A program made the translations under genes and the position numbers. The notes below the pieces were generated by a model. The model was given only the letters and a program-made list of their open reading frames with translations. It was not told the DNA's origin and searched no databases. This document shows, piece by piece, positions 7,530 through 17,211 of a DNA stretch of 64,000 nucleotides. The first letter of the stretch is position 1; every line of letters begins with the position of its first letter. The DNA comes from Hoeflea sp. (GTDB lineage: Bacteria > Pseudomonadota > Alphaproteobacteria > Rhizobiales > Rhizobiaceae), in assembly GCA_020637795.1 (NCBI GenBank), contig JACKJT010000001.1, positions 1,736,001-1,800,000 of the forward strand, given 5' to 3'.

Positions 7530-8471
7530 ATGGATTCCGAAACCGCCGTCCCCGCCGCAAGAACCACGTCGCCGCAACCCGGTGCGGCGGACGCCAGGAA
7601 TGGCGTGCTGCTGGTCTTCGGCGCGGCGCTGGTCTGGAGTTTCGGCGGCGCCATCGCCCGCGGGCTCGATGTCGGCGATCCCTGGACCATCATCGCCTGG
7701 CGGTCGTTCTTCGCAGCCCTGTTCCTGATTGGCTTCATGCTCTGGCGCGACGGGCCGGCAGGCACCATCCGGCTGTTTCGCACCATGGGCCTGCCCGGGA
7801 TCGGCGTGGCGCTGTGCTTCGCCACCGCCTCCATCTCCTTCGTCGTCGCGCTCGGCTACACCAGCGTCGCCAATATCCTCTTGATGCAGGCCGGCGTGCC
7901 GCTGATCGCGGCCCTTCTCGGCGTCGTCTTCCTGCGCGAAGCGGTCGATCGCGTCACCTGGGCGGCGATCCTGGCGGTGATTGCCGGCATCAGCGTCATG
8001 GTGTCCGATTCGTTTGCCGCCAGGGTGTCCTTCATCGGCGACGGGCTGGCGCTGGTGATCGCGGTGGTGTTTGCCGCGGCCACCGTCATCACCCGGCGCT
8101 TCTCGGGCGTGCGGATGACGCCGGCGGTCTGCCTCGGGGTGATCATCGGCACCCTGGTCGGCGTGGCGCTGTCGTCTGGACTGATCGTCAGCGCCCGCGA
8201 TTTTGGCCTGCTGTTCCTGTTCGGCGCCTTCAATCTCGGGCTCGGGATGGCGATGTTCGCCACCGGGGCGCGGCTGATCCCCTCGGCGCTGGCGGCGCTG
8301 ATCTCCACCATGGAGCCGGTGTTCGGGCCGGTCTGGGTCTGGCTGATCCATGCCGAGGTCCCCGCACCCCGCACGCTTGTCGGCGGCAGCATGGTGTTCG
8401 CAGCACTCGTCGCACACATTCTCTGGCAATGGCACATGAGCCGCCGCACGGCGCTGCCGCTGCCGAATTGA
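7530..8471 (+). CDS. EamA/DMT-family inner-membrane transporter
   Basis: 313 residues with about ten hydrophobic helices in two repeats of five, the EamA (drug/metabolite transporter) architecture. A WSFGGAIARG start to the first repeat and an FGAALVW opening are typical. The start ATG has an AAGGAG site 5-10 bases upstream. These exporters move small metabolites or amino acids across the inner membrane; the substrate cannot be deduced. It is convergent with lepA and of core-like composition. Confidence 0.85.
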   Translation: MDSETAVPAARTTSPQPGAADARNGVLLVFGAALVWSFGGAIARGLDVGDPWTIIAWRSFFAALFLIGFMLWRDGPAGTIRLFRTMGLPGIGVALCFATASISFVVALGYTSVANILLMQAGVPLIAALLGVVFLREAVDRVTWAAILAVIAGISVMVSDSFAARVSFIGDGLALVIAVVFAAATVITRRFSGVRMTPAVCLGVIIGTLVGVALSSGLIVSARDFGLLFLFGAFNLGLGMAMFATGARLIPSALAALISTMEPVFGPVWVWLIHAEVPAPRTLVGGSMVFAALVAHILWQWHMSRRTALPLPN

Positions 8472-8558
8472 CCGGGCGGAAAAGCGCCGCCCATGCGGCA
8501 TGGCATGAGGGCGTGCGGGGTAATGTCTGCCGGTCAGGCCGAGCGAAGCTGCAAGGCC

Positions 8559-10367
8559 TCAGTCGCCGATTTTCAAGGCCTCGATGAAGGCTTCCTGCGG
8601 GATGTCGACCTTGCCGAACTGGCGCATCCGCTTCTTGCCGGCCTTCTGCTTGTCGAGAAGCTTGCGCTTGCGCGTGGCGTCGCCGCCGTAGCACTTGGCG
8701 GTCACGTCCTTGCGCATCGCCGAGATCGTCTCGCGCGCCACCACCTTGCCGCCGATGGCCGCCTGGATCGGGATCTTGAACATGTGCCGCGGAATCAGTT
8801 CCTTCAGCTTCTCGCACATGGCGCGGCCGCGCTTTTCCGCGGCCGTCCGGTGCACCAGCATCGACAGCGCGTCGACCGGCTCGTCATTGACCAGGATCGA
8901 CATCCTGACCAGGTCGCCTTCCTCGTAGCCAGTGATCTGGTAGTCGAAGCTGGCATAGCCCTTGGAAATGGATTTCAGCCGGTCGTAGAAATCGAACACC
9001 ACCTCGTTCAGCGGCAGCGAATAGGTCACCATCGCCCGCTTGCCGACATAGCTCAAGTCGGTCTGGATGCCGCGGCGGTCCTGGCAGAGCTTGAGGATCG
9101 CGCCGAGATATTCGTCCGGTGTCAGGATCGTCGCCTTGATCCACGGCTCCTCTATCGACTTGATCCGCACCGCGTCCGGCATGTCGGCCGGGTTGTGCAA
9201 TTCGATCACGTCGCCATTGGTCATGTTCATCCGGTAGACCACCGACGGCGCGGTGGCGATCAGGTCGAGATCGAACTCGCGTTCCAGCCGCTCCTGGATG
9301 ATTTCAAGGTGCAGGAGCCCGAGGAAGCCGCAGCGGAAGCCGAAGCCGAGCGCCGCCGAAGTCTCCATCTCGAACGAGAACGAGGCGTCGTTGAGCCGGA
9401 GCTTGCCCATGGCGGCGCGAAGATCCTCGAAATCCGCCGCATCGACCGGAAACAGGCCGCAGAAGACGACCGGCTGAGCCGGCTTGAAGCCAGGCAGGGC
9501 CTCGGCCGTCGGCCTGCGCTCCTCGGTGATGGTGTCGCCGACGCGGGTGTCGGCCACTTCCTTGATCGAGGCGGTGATGAAGCCGATTTCGCCGGGTCCA
9601 AGGGACTCCACGGTGACCAGCTTCGGCGTGATCACGCCTATCCGTTCGACCGTGTAGCGCGCATCGGTGCCCATCAGCCGGATCTGCTGGCCCTTCTTCA
9701 TTTCGCCGTCGATGACGCGTACCAGCACGATCACGCCGAGATAGGTGTCGTACCAGCTGTCGACCAGCATCGCCTTGAGCGGATCCTTGACGGTGCCGCC
9801 CTTCGGCGCTGGCAGGCGCGTGACGATGGCCTCCAGAACGTCGGGAATGCCTAGGCCCGTCTTCGCCGAGATCATCACCGCGTCCGAAGCGTCGAGACCG
9901 ATCACTTCCTCGATCTGCTCCTTGATCCGGTCTGGCTCCGCCGCCGGCAGATCGATCTTGTTCAGGACCGGCACGATCTCGTGGTCGGCATCGAGCGCCG
10001 CATAGACATTGGCCAGCGTCTGCGCTTCCACGCCTTGCGAGGCGTCGACCACCAGAAGCGAGCCTTCGCAGGCCTTGAGTGACCGCGACACCTCGTAGGC
10101 GAAGTCGACGTGACCGGGCGTGTCGATCAGGTTGACCACGTAATCCTCGCCGTCCCTGGCCTTGTAGAGCAGGCGGACGGTCTGGGCCTTGATGGTGATG
10201 CCCCGCTCCTTCTCGATGTCCATGGAGTCGAGAACCTGCTGGCTCATCTCCCGATCGGCCAGGCCGCCACAGGTCTGGATCAGCCGGTCCGCCAGCGTCG
10301 ACTTGCCGTGGTCGATGTGAGCGACGATCGAAAAATTGCGAATATGGGAAAGGGGCGTGTCTGTCAT
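8559..10367 (-). CDS. lepA: Elongation factor 4 (LepA), ribosomal back-translocase GTPase
   Basis: 602 residues, the normal LepA length. G motifs are intact: AHIDHGKST (P-loop), DTPGHVDF (switch II) and NKIDLP (G4). The EF-G-like domains and the unique C-terminal domain (KRKLLDKQKAGKKRM near the end) are present. LepA binds the ribosome and promotes reverse translocation or recovery under ionic stress. The gene looks fully functional and is a core marker. The large plus-strand frame opposite it is a GC shadow. Confidence 0.97.
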   Translation of the reverse strand: MTDTPLSHIRNFSIVAHIDHGKSTLADRLIQTCGGLADREMSQQVLDSMDIEKERGITIKAQTVRLLYKARDGEDYVVNLIDTPGHVDFAYEVSRSLKACEGSLLVVDASQGVEAQTLANVYAALDADHEIVPVLNKIDLPAAEPDRIKEQIEEVIGLDASDAVMISAKTGLGIPDVLEAIVTRLPAPKGGTVKDPLKAMLVDSWYDTYLGVIVLVRVIDGEMKKGQQIRLMGTDARYTVERIGVITPKLVTVESLGPGEIGFITASIKEVADTRVGDTITEERRPTAEALPGFKPAQPVVFCGLFPVDAADFEDLRAAMGKLRLNDASFSFEMETSAALGFGFRCGFLGLLHLEIIQERLEREFDLDLIATAPSVVYRMNMTNGDVIELHNPADMPDAVRIKSIEEPWIKATILTPDEYLGAILKLCQDRRGIQTDLSYVGKRAMVTYSLPLNEVVFDFYDRLKSISKGYASFDYQITGYEEGDLVRMSILVNDEPVDALSMLVHRTAAEKRGRAMCEKLKELIPRHMFKIPIQAAIGGKVVARETISAMRKDVTAKCYGGDATRKRKLLDKQKAGKKRMRQFGKVDIPQEAFIEALKIGD

Positions 10368-10800
10368 AGCTCGCGATTTAGCAGGCCTGCGGAAAAAGGC
10401 AATCGAGGATAATTCCGGGGGGCGGCGCGAACTGCCATTTCATCCACTTGGTAGAGATTCTGCATGCTGAATCCTCCAATTGCTCCTACACCAACATTTC
10501 TGCGATTTGTCACGCGGTGCTTCAGCTATTTTCAACATTTTACACCTCACGCGCGCGTGCGAGGCTGATTGGGTAGCGAATTGAATAGGATATTCTAAAT
10601 GGCTTAAATATTAGAAAAAAATAATATAAAGTTGAGTTTGCTGGTTTGTCGAATACCGAATAGATGGCTTCATCGCTGCTCTGCCCGGACGAGTTCTCGT
10701 GTTTGAAGATTATGGTGTTCGCGGCCTAAAGTGGGCTGTCGATCGGCGCGGAATCCGATCCCTTGTTGATGCGGATAAACAGTTGAACTGCTTTATGTGT
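10368..10800. other. Intergenic region between lepA and IS256 copy 1
   Basis: 433 bases without a credible gene; the middle (about 10580-10650) is markedly AT-rich. The sequence next to the IS (10793-10800) does not match that on its far side, so this is a rearrangement junction. Confidence 0.5.
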
Positions 10801-12215
10801 GGTCACGTCCGTCAACGTGGTGCAATTTTCCAGATGGCCTGAGGTCATGATCAGGCGGCTTTCATTGTTATGCTGAGGATGGGATCGACCTCCTCCTTGT
10901 CGATTTGGGCGAAGGCCTCGACCATCATGTAGCGGCTCGAAGTCTGCCACTCGTCATTCTGTTCGAACAACACCGCGCCTATGAGACGCATGATCGAAGC
11001 TTCGTTGGGGAATATGCCGACGACGTCGGCACGGCGTTTCACTTCCTTGTTCAGCCGCTCGATGGGATTGGTGCTGTGAAGCTTGGTCCTGTGCTGGCGA
11101 GGGAAGGCCATATAGGCCAGCACATCGTGCTCGCTTGCATCCATCAGATCGGCGAGCTTGGGCCATCGCTGGCGGAGCTGGTCTGCGACCCGTTGCCAAG
11201 TCTCGCCAGCGTGATTGCGGTCGGGCTGCTCGAATGCCTGCCGGATGGCGGCCGCGACGACTGTGTGCTGGCCCTTTGAGACATGAGCCAAGGCGTTGCG
11301 CATCCAGTGAACGCGGCAGCGCTGCCAGGTTGCCTCGAAGACCCTGGAGATCGCACCCTTCAGGCCGCTGTGGGCATCGCTGATCACCAGCTTCACGCCG
11401 TTCAGGCCGCGGGCCTTCAGCGAGCGCAGGAAGTCCATCCAGAAGGTCTCAGCCTCCGAGGGTCCGATGCCGAGACCGATGATTTCCCTGCGGCCCTCGG
11501 TATTGGCGGCGACAGCGATTATGGCAGCCAAGCTGACGATGCGGCCGCCCTGGCGTTGCTTGAGATAGGTGGCGTCCAGCCAGACATAAGGCCATTCGCC
11601 GGAGAGCGGGCGGTTCAAGAACTCGCCGACCCACTCATCGATGTCCTTGCACAACTTGGACACCGTGCTTTTGGAGATGCCGCTCAGCCCCATGGCCTGC
11701 ACCAGTTCATCCACGCGCCTTGTGGAAACGCCGCCAATCCAGGCTTCCTGTATCACGGCCACCAAGGCCTGCTCGGAGGTCTTGCGGGCTTCGAGGAACC
11801 CGGGGAAGTAGCTACCCTGCCGTAGCTTCGGCACCTTCAGGTTCAGCGTTCCCAATCTGGTGTCGAGAGAGCGGTCACGGTAGCCATTGCGCCAGGTCGT
11901 CCGCTGCTCGGCCCGTTCGTGGCGTCCCGCGCCGATCAGGCCGTCAACATCGCTCTCCATCATCAGTTGAAGAACAGCCTCGGCGATCGAGCGCAGCAAG
12001 TCGCCCTGATCGTGCTTTTGCAGCAGCTCTGAAAGGTCCATATTGGTCTTGGTCATCCGCTGGCCGGCAGGCATTGCGAAGCAATGGCCGAGAGGCGGGG
12101 TCTCCGTGTGGTTCGTGGTTGAAGCTGCTAACTCCACCTCGACCATACACCTCGATGGCCACCCAGATTACACCGACAGCGCCGGCGAAATTACACCACG
12201 TGCGCGGACACTACC
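10801..12215 (-). mobile_element. IS256-family element, full copy 1 (1415 bp)
   Basis: Bounded by imperfect inverted repeats of about 28 bp: GGTCACGTCCGTCAACGTGG at the left and, read inwards, GGTAGTGTCCGCGCACGTGG at the right. One intact transposase gene lies inside. The boundaries come from comparison with copy 2 (38803-40217), which appears identical. No target duplication is present (left flank TTATGTGT, right flank CAGAAATG), so the two ends were probably brought together by recombination. The right flank is a cut IS110 gene. Confidence 0.9.
10851..12056 (-). CDS. IS256-family (Mutator-type) transposase
   Basis: About 401 residues from MTKTNMDLSELLQKHD; an in-frame ATG at 12146 would add 30 residues. 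DDE residues lie in WLDATYLKQ, VISDAHSGLK and NPIERLNKE, with the CRVHWMRNALAHV helix characteristic of IS256. It is complete and identical to the transposase at 38853, so it is probably active. It moves the surrounding IS by a copy-out/paste-in route known for the family. Confidence 0.92.
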   Translation of the reverse strand: MTKTNMDLSELLQKHDQGDLLRSIAEAVLQLMMESDVDGLIGAGRHERAEQRTTWRNGYRDRSLDTRLGTLNLKVPKLRQGSYFPGFLEARKTSEQALVAVIQEAWIGGVSTRRVDELVQAMGLSGISKSTVSKLCKDIDEWVGEFLNRPLSGEWPYVWLDATYLKQRQGGRIVSLAAIIAVAANTEGRREIIGLGIGPSEAETFWMDFLRSLKARGLNGVKLVISDAHSGLKGAISRVFEATWQRCRVHWMRNALAHVSKGQHTVVAAAIRQAFEQPDRNHAGETWQRVADQLRQRWPKLADLMDASEHDVLAYMAFPRQHRTKLHSTNPIERLNKEVKRRADVVGIFPNEASIMRLIGAVLFEQNDEWQTSSRYMMVEAFAQIDKEEVDPILSITMKAA

Positions 12216-12397
12216 CAGAAATGCACGTGATCAAACTTCGCGGTTATTCGCTGGATAATGCGACGCATGTTGACATCCGATGCCTCAACCTCGCCGAAAT
12301 AGCGGACCTCTCCGTCCCGGCCAGATTCGGCAACAGCAAACGCATTCTTCAGCTTGGCGACATCGATTCCGACAAAAGCTTCTCTATCATCTGCCAC
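12216..12397 (-). pseudogene. IS110-family transposase, N-terminal stub
   Basis: The frame starts at GTG 12397 with an AGGAGGA ribosome site and reads FVGIDVAKLKNAFAVAE, the RuvC-like N-terminus (first Asp of the DEDD set) of IS110/IS1111 transposases. After about 60 residues it runs into the IS256 end, and the rest of IS110 is not found on the other side of that element. The remainder was therefore lost by rearrangement rather than simple insertion. Confidence 0.8.
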
Positions 12398-12518
12398 GGC
12401 TCGTCCTCCTGTGATGAGGATCGGCTCGGCCTATCCGAGTAACCCTCGGAAGACCAGTGTAGGGCGAGCCGCCTCAGGCGCGAAGACGGACATACGGTCT
12501 TACGGTTTGCAAAGCTCC

Positions 12519-13784
12519 TCAGCCAGTAATCTTTGGATTGTAGGGAGCCCGCCATCCGTGATTTGCCGTGGTAAGCAGCAAGAAATACAGCGCATAGAGT
12601 ATGACGTGGCGGTCTTTCACAAGAAGGTAATGCAACAACCCGAAGCTGAATGTGAGAACAAGGATAAGCAGCACATTCTCCTTCATGGTCGCGTCGCCGA
12701 ACCGATAGATCCGAAACAAGCAGAACCCGAAATATCCTGCAAGGATTGCAAGTCCTAGCAGACCGCGCTGAATGGTCTCATCGAGAATGAAATTGTGCAC
12801 GAACGTGAACTGAGTCAAGTCCCCACTGAATCCCTCCGGCTTATGCCTGACGATCTCCTCCGACACTCCGGCGCCACCGCGGCCGATCAACGGATTTTCA
12901 GTAATCAGATTGACCGCGGCTCTCCACTGGGCAAACCGGATCGACAGGCCATTTGTGGCGGCAGAATCCGAATTCTGGACGGCGTGCCGGATCTCACCGA
13001 AAGTGGACCCAATACGGTCTGCGTAGATTGGATAGATAACCGAAGTGATCGCCAGGCACGACGCCAAGGCAACCGCGACCCCAATGCTCCGGCGATTGAC
13101 AGGCATCCGGCCTGACACCTTGTTTCGCAACAACCCGAATATGTCGATGGCCAGTCCAGCCGCAAACACCGGGAGAAGAGCACGTGTCTGGGTTATTAGG
13201 ACTGCAATCAGGCCCAGATAGAAAAAAACATACCGATTGGAGAGCAGCATTGGCGCCGAGCTGACGTTCAAACGCGAGACAACGGCGATGAAAGTAATCG
13301 AAAATGCGGCATTGGCCGGATTTGCTCCAAAGCCCGGGCGCAATGATCCTGCCGCGACTTCCGCCAGTCCCCAAACAGCAAGAACCAGAAGAGCGGCGCG
13401 GGTGCCGAGAACGAATTGCCGCAACGGATCGCGCACCAACACCGCACCAAATATTATGGGTATGACGAACGAATAATACAGCGGGTAAGAGCTCCAGCGA
13501 AAATCTTCGGGAATACTTCCATTGGCCAGGTTAATCGCCACGGACGAAGCGGAAAACATCAAGGTGACCAATAGGAATTTCGTATCGAGGTGAGACAGCG
13601 CCCTCCTTGGTTTGAAAACCACCACGTATAGGCCCATGCACAAGAAAATTGCGAGCAGGATAGCGCTTGCCTCGGTGGGAAGAGGAAGAAAAAAGGCAGC
13701 CAAAAAGAAAAACAGCCCATCCAGGCGCCGCCGCATCAGAAGGATTTTCTTTGCCGACAATGTGGACGGCTGAAGGTAATGCAT
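12519..13784 (-). CDS. O-antigen ligase/polymerase family membrane protein
   Basis: 421 residues with about 11 hydrophobic helices and one long periplasmic loop in the C-terminal half containing NPLIGRGGAGVSEE, close to the conserved NPxxGxG pattern of Wzy/WaaL proteins. Such proteins join lipid-linked O-polysaccharide to lipid A core or polymerise repeat units in the periplasm. It sits at the edge of the glycan locus, divergent from gmd. With an ABC exporter present, a ligase role is more likely than a polymerase role, but sequence alone does not decide. Confidence 0.75.
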   Translation of the reverse strand: MHYLQPSTLSAKKILLMRRRLDGLFFFLAAFFLPLPTEASAILLAIFLCMGLYVVVFKPRRALSHLDTKFLLVTLMFSASSVAINLANGSIPEDFRWSSYPLYYSFVIPIIFGAVLVRDPLRQFVLGTRAALLVLAVWGLAEVAAGSLRPGFGANPANAAFSITFIAVVSRLNVSSAPMLLSNRYVFFYLGLIAVLITQTRALLPVFAAGLAIDIFGLLRNKVSGRMPVNRRSIGVAVALASCLAITSVIYPIYADRIGSTFGEIRHAVQNSDSAATNGLSIRFAQWRAAVNLITENPLIGRGGAGVSEEIVRHKPEGFSGDLTQFTFVHNFILDETIQRGLLGLAILAGYFGFCLFRIYRFGDATMKENVLLILVLTFSFGLLHYLLVKDRHVILYALYFLLLTTANHGWRAPYNPKITG

Positions 13785-14225
13785 AGTCCTTATACCCTTG
13801 ATGAAGATCAGCTTCCAGATCTACTGCCGGACGGTCTTGTTTGTTCGCAGTTCCGGATTTCCGGCGAACCCACCGATTTGCAGATTGTATGGATTGATGG
13901 TGGATAGAGGTCAAGTTTCAGATTTCCGGGTTTCGACCAGTAAACCTTGATAGCTCAAAGGCGAAAAGGGGTGACAGACGCATGGCCAGATGGCCGCCTT
14001 GACGGCTTCAAGCGAGAAATGATCCGGGTCAATCCGGGCACCATGCATTGTTCGGGTTAGACGATCGCTGCAACAATGCCCAACGGTATTCCCCCTGGAG
14101 GAAATTCTGAGCAGTCCCTTGAAACCGTTGAATCCATCCGATACACGCTGTTTCATATGCAGCCTGAATAAACCTCTGCCTTGAAATACGGCGTTCGGCG
14201 CTGGGCAAGCGATTGGGAGCTTAAA
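13785..14225. promoter_or_regulatory. Divergent intergenic region, O-antigen ligase / gmd
   Basis: About 440 bases separate two divergent glycan genes and must carry both promoters. Short open frames here have no coding character. No operator could be identified. Confidence 0.4.
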
Positions 14226-15197
14226 GTGAGCCGTAAAGCACTAATTACCGGTATTACCGGTCAAGATGGGGCGTACCTCGCGCATCTTTTGCTAGAGAAA
14301 GGCTACGAAGTGCACGGCCTTGCCAGGCGGTCGAGCACCTCTGATGTAAATCTGGGTCGACTGCAGTGGCTGGGAATCGAAAAGGATGTCCGGATCGTTG
14401 ATGGAGACCTACTCGATCTATCAGGGCTCATCCGTACCGTCAGTGACATCAAACCGGACGAAGTTTATAATTTGGCAGCGCAGTCCTTCGTGGCCTCGTC
14501 ATGGCAGCAACCAATCCTTACCGGCCAGGTGACCGCGCTTGGTGTCACCAATGTTCTTGAGGCGTTGCGTCTCGCTAAGCCTGACGCACGGTTCTATCAG
14601 GCATCATCATCCGAAATGTACGGGCTGGTGCAACATCCTGTTCAATCTGAAAGTACTCCATTTTATCCAAGATCGCCCTATGCTGTTTCGAAGCTTTATG
14701 GACACTGGATTACGGTAAACTACAGGGAAAGCTTCGGCATTCATGCATCAAGTGGTATTCTTTTCAATCATGAATCGCCGCTTCGAGGTATCGAGTTTGT
14801 GACACGTAAAGTCACGAATAGCGTAGCCCGAATCAAGTTGGGACTTGATCGAGAACTAAGGCTAGGCAACACCGAAGCAAAAAGAGACTGGGGGCATGCA
14901 AAGGATTACGTGCGTGCGATGTGGCTCATGTTACAACAGGAAAAGCCAGACGACTACGTGGTCGCAACTGGTCGAACATCTACCGTTCGGGCCATGTGCG
15001 AAATTGCATTTTCACATGTTGGCCTAAACATTGATGATTATCTTGTTATCGACCCGAAATTGTACCGGCCGGCTGAAGTTGAAATCCTCCTTGGTGACCC
15101 AAGTAAAGCGCTGAATATTTTGGGCTGGGAGCCGACTGTTACGTTAGAGGAAATGATCTGCGAGATGGTTGATGCTGACCTTAATCGTTTTTCTTAA
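14226..15197 (+). CDS. gmd: GDP-mannose 4,6-dehydratase
   Basis: 323 residues from GTG 14226; an in-frame ATG at 14181 would add 15 residues lacking similarity. It is an extended SDR enzyme: Rossmann motif GITGQDGAYLA, catalytic Ser/Thr region ASSSEMYG, YAVSK with catalytic Tyr and Lys, and Gmd signatures NLAAQSFV, ESP and KRDWGHAKDYV. It converts GDP-D-mannose to GDP-4-keto-6-deoxy-D-mannose in the cytoplasm. It lies 62 bp before rmd, forming a GDP-D-rhamnose pair. Confidence 0.93.
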   Translation: MSRKALITGITGQDGAYLAHLLLEKGYEVHGLARRSSTSDVNLGRLQWLGIEKDVRIVDGDLLDLSGLIRTVSDIKPDEVYNLAAQSFVASSWQQPILTGQVTALGVTNVLEALRLAKPDARFYQASSSEMYGLVQHPVQSESTPFYPRSPYAVSKLYGHWITVNYRESFGIHASSGILFNHESPLRGIEFVTRKVTNSVARIKLGLDRELRLGNTEAKRDWGHAKDYVRAMWLMLQQEKPDDYVVATGRTSTVRAMCEIAFSHVGLNIDDYLVIDPKLYRPAEVEILLGDPSKALNILGWEPTVTLEEMICEMVDADLNRFS

Positions 15198-15259
15198 GCG
15201 GAAATGGTCCAAAAATTAAAAGCGTCTCTTGAGGTTTTTATTGTGAAAGTAGGCTAATC

Positions 15260-16201
15260 ATGTCGAAACGCCGACTTTTGGTTGTTGGATCTCAAGGGTT
15301 TGTCGGGACAAATCTTTTGAAGGCTGTTCAGGCGCGGCATTCTGACTTCGATTTATTAGACTTTATTGATCCCCAAAATGGGGAGAAAGCCGATATCCGT
15401 TGCGCGGAGGCGGTTGAACGCACGGTATCTCTTGCCAAAGCCGACAGCATAATTCATTTGGCAGCAGTCGCGTTGCCCCAGCAGGCTAAGCAGGATCCAA
15501 CCAGCGCTTGGATGACCAATGTCATCGGCACTTTGAACATTGCAATTGCCATTACTCGTAGCTCTCCGGAATCCCATCTCATCTGGTCGGGTAGTTCAGA
15601 AGCCTACGGGTACTCCTTCAATACGCTTCAGGGTCCCTTAGTAGAAGGCACCGAACTTCAGCCCAGTAGCGCGTATGGCGCAACCAAGGCAGCTGGCGAT
15701 ATTATGCTGCGTCAGATGATGTATGATGGCCTAAAGGCCACTGTATTTCGACCATTCAACCACACCGGACCTGGCCAAACTTCCAACTATGTAGTACCGG
15801 CTTTTGCTGAGCAAATCGCTATGATTGAAGCTGGGTTGAGAGATCCGATTATCAAGGTTGGCAACCTGGAAGCCGAACGCGACTTTCTCCACGTTTCGGA
15901 TATCATAAATGCGTATTTGTTGGCTGTGGATAACCCGTCTGTCTCGAGAGGGCAAACATACAATATTTCAACCGGTTCCCCGGTATCGATTGGCCGTATT
16001 TTGAATGAACTTCTATCCATGTCGTCTGGAAAGATCGAGGTTGAGATAGATCCTGCTCGATACAAACCAAATCCTGTGCCCATTGCCTCTGGCAACTATG
16101 CAAAATTGAATCGTGATCTTGGGTGGCATCCTTCAATGGATCTAAGGGAAATTGTTTCTTCGGTTCTTGCCGAACAAAGAAGCCGGGTGAGTCGAAAGTA
16201 G
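15260..16201 (+). CDS. rmd: GDP-6-deoxy-D-mannose reductase (Rmd-like)
   Basis: 313 residues. NAD(P)-binding GSQGFVGTN, YGATKAAG with the catalytic Tyr and Lys, and RPFNHTGPGQ and ERDFLHVSDI, motifs of the Rmd/GDP-4-keto-rhamnose reductase group. Together with Gmd it would make GDP-D-rhamnose, the donor for D-rhamnan chains. A GDP-fucose or GDP-talose outcome cannot be excluded, but Rmd is the best fit because the protein lacks GMER (fucose synthase) character. Coding composition is more AT-rich than the core genes. Confidence 0.82.
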   Translation: MSKRRLLVVGSQGFVGTNLLKAVQARHSDFDLLDFIDPQNGEKADIRCAEAVERTVSLAKADSIIHLAAVALPQQAKQDPTSAWMTNVIGTLNIAIAITRSSPESHLIWSGSSEAYGYSFNTLQGPLVEGTELQPSSAYGATKAAGDIMLRQMMYDGLKATVFRPFNHTGPGQTSNYVVPAFAEQIAMIEAGLRDPIIKVGNLEAERDFLHVSDIINAYLLAVDNPSVSRGQTYNISTGSPVSIGRILNELLSMSSGKIEVEIDPARYKPNPVPIASGNYAKLNRDLGWHPSMDLREIVSSVLAEQRSRVSRK

Positions 16202-16279
16202 ATTATTCGCTAGAAACTATTTTCTATATTAATATCTCTGTGAACATGAATAATAATATGCCTAGTGGATGGAATCTAA

Positions 16280-17211
16280 GAGCCCGATTTGAAAGTTGTT
16301 GAGTGATATCAGTGGGATGTGATTCCGTCGGATTGTCAAAGATTCGATGGAGGCCACTATGTCCTGGACTGATATCACCCGCGCCGAGCATAACCGCAAT
16401 TCCGACCGCTATCCAACCGATTTGACGGACGACGAGTGGGCTGTGGTGTCACCGCTGGTTCCGCCTTCGCGAACAGGCGGCCGGCCTCGTACGAGCGACA
16501 TGCGCGAGGTGATGAACGCAATTCTCTACATCGCTGGCGGCGGCATCCCATGGCGAATGCTGCCGAAGGATTTCCCGCCTGTTTCCACGGTGCGGGGCTA
16601 TTTCTACCGCTGGCGCAACGATGGAACCTTGGCGTTGATGAATTTTGCGCTGGTGCAGGTGGCGCGGGAACTTGAAGGCAAGGAACCGTGCCCGAGTGCC
16701 GGGATAATCGACAGTCAGAGTGTTAAAACCACTGAAAGTGGAGGGGTTTGTGGGTATGACGCGGGCCAGAAAACCAAAGGCCGCAAGCGTCATATTGTGA
16801 CTGACACCAACGGATTCATGGTCGGGTTGCTGGTGCATAGCGCTGCAGTTCAGGATCGTGACGGGGCGGTGCCGACGCTACGATCGATCCGCCGCTTCTA
16901 TCCGTTCTTGCGGCACATCTTTGCAGACGGCGGGTATAGCGGCGACAAGCTGAAACAGGCGCTGACGGGCAATGGCGACTGGACCATCGAGGTTGTCAGG
17001 CGCTGCGACGACCAGAAGGGCTTCAAGGTCTCCCGCGCCGCTGGGTTGTCGAACGCACGTTCGCATGGCTGGGAAGGTCCCGCAGGCTGGCCAAGGACTG
17101 GGAGAAATCCATCCAGAGTTCAACAGCATGGACCCTCATCGCCCATATCCGCATTCTCATGCGGCGGTTGGCAAGGCATTGCGAGCAATGAATAACTTTT
17201 GAATCGGGCTC
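16280..17211 (+). mobile_element. IS5-family (IS427-like) element, copy 1 (932 bp)
   Basis: Ends GAGCCCGATTTGAAAGTTGTT and, inwards from the right, GAGCCCGATTCAAAAGTTATT. Flanked by TAA on both sides (16277-16279, 17212-17214), a TNA target duplication as in the IS427 group. Identical copy in inverse orientation at 18785-19716. Confidence 0.9.
16359..17195 (+). pseudogene. IS5-family transposase with C-terminal frameshift, copy 1
   Basis: The start at 16359 follows a GGAGG site. IIDSQSVKTTESGG and HIFADGGYSGDK carry the two catalytic aspartates. At GFKV the frame slips: the expected LPRRWVVERTFAWLG is encoded one base out of register, so the catalytic Glu of VVERTF is lost and the visible product ends in unrelated residues. 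The same one-base lesion is in copy 2. Either the protein is inactive and was moved in trans, or a ribosomal frameshift restores it. Confidence 0.85.

Noticed and set aside
8493..9854. 453-codon plus-strand frame
   Set aside because: Antisense to lepA; His/Asp/Arg-rich, no motif. A GC shadow.
12354..12758. 134-codon plus-strand frame
   Set aside because: Overlaps the IS110 stub and the end of the O-antigen ligase gene on the other strand; no coding character.
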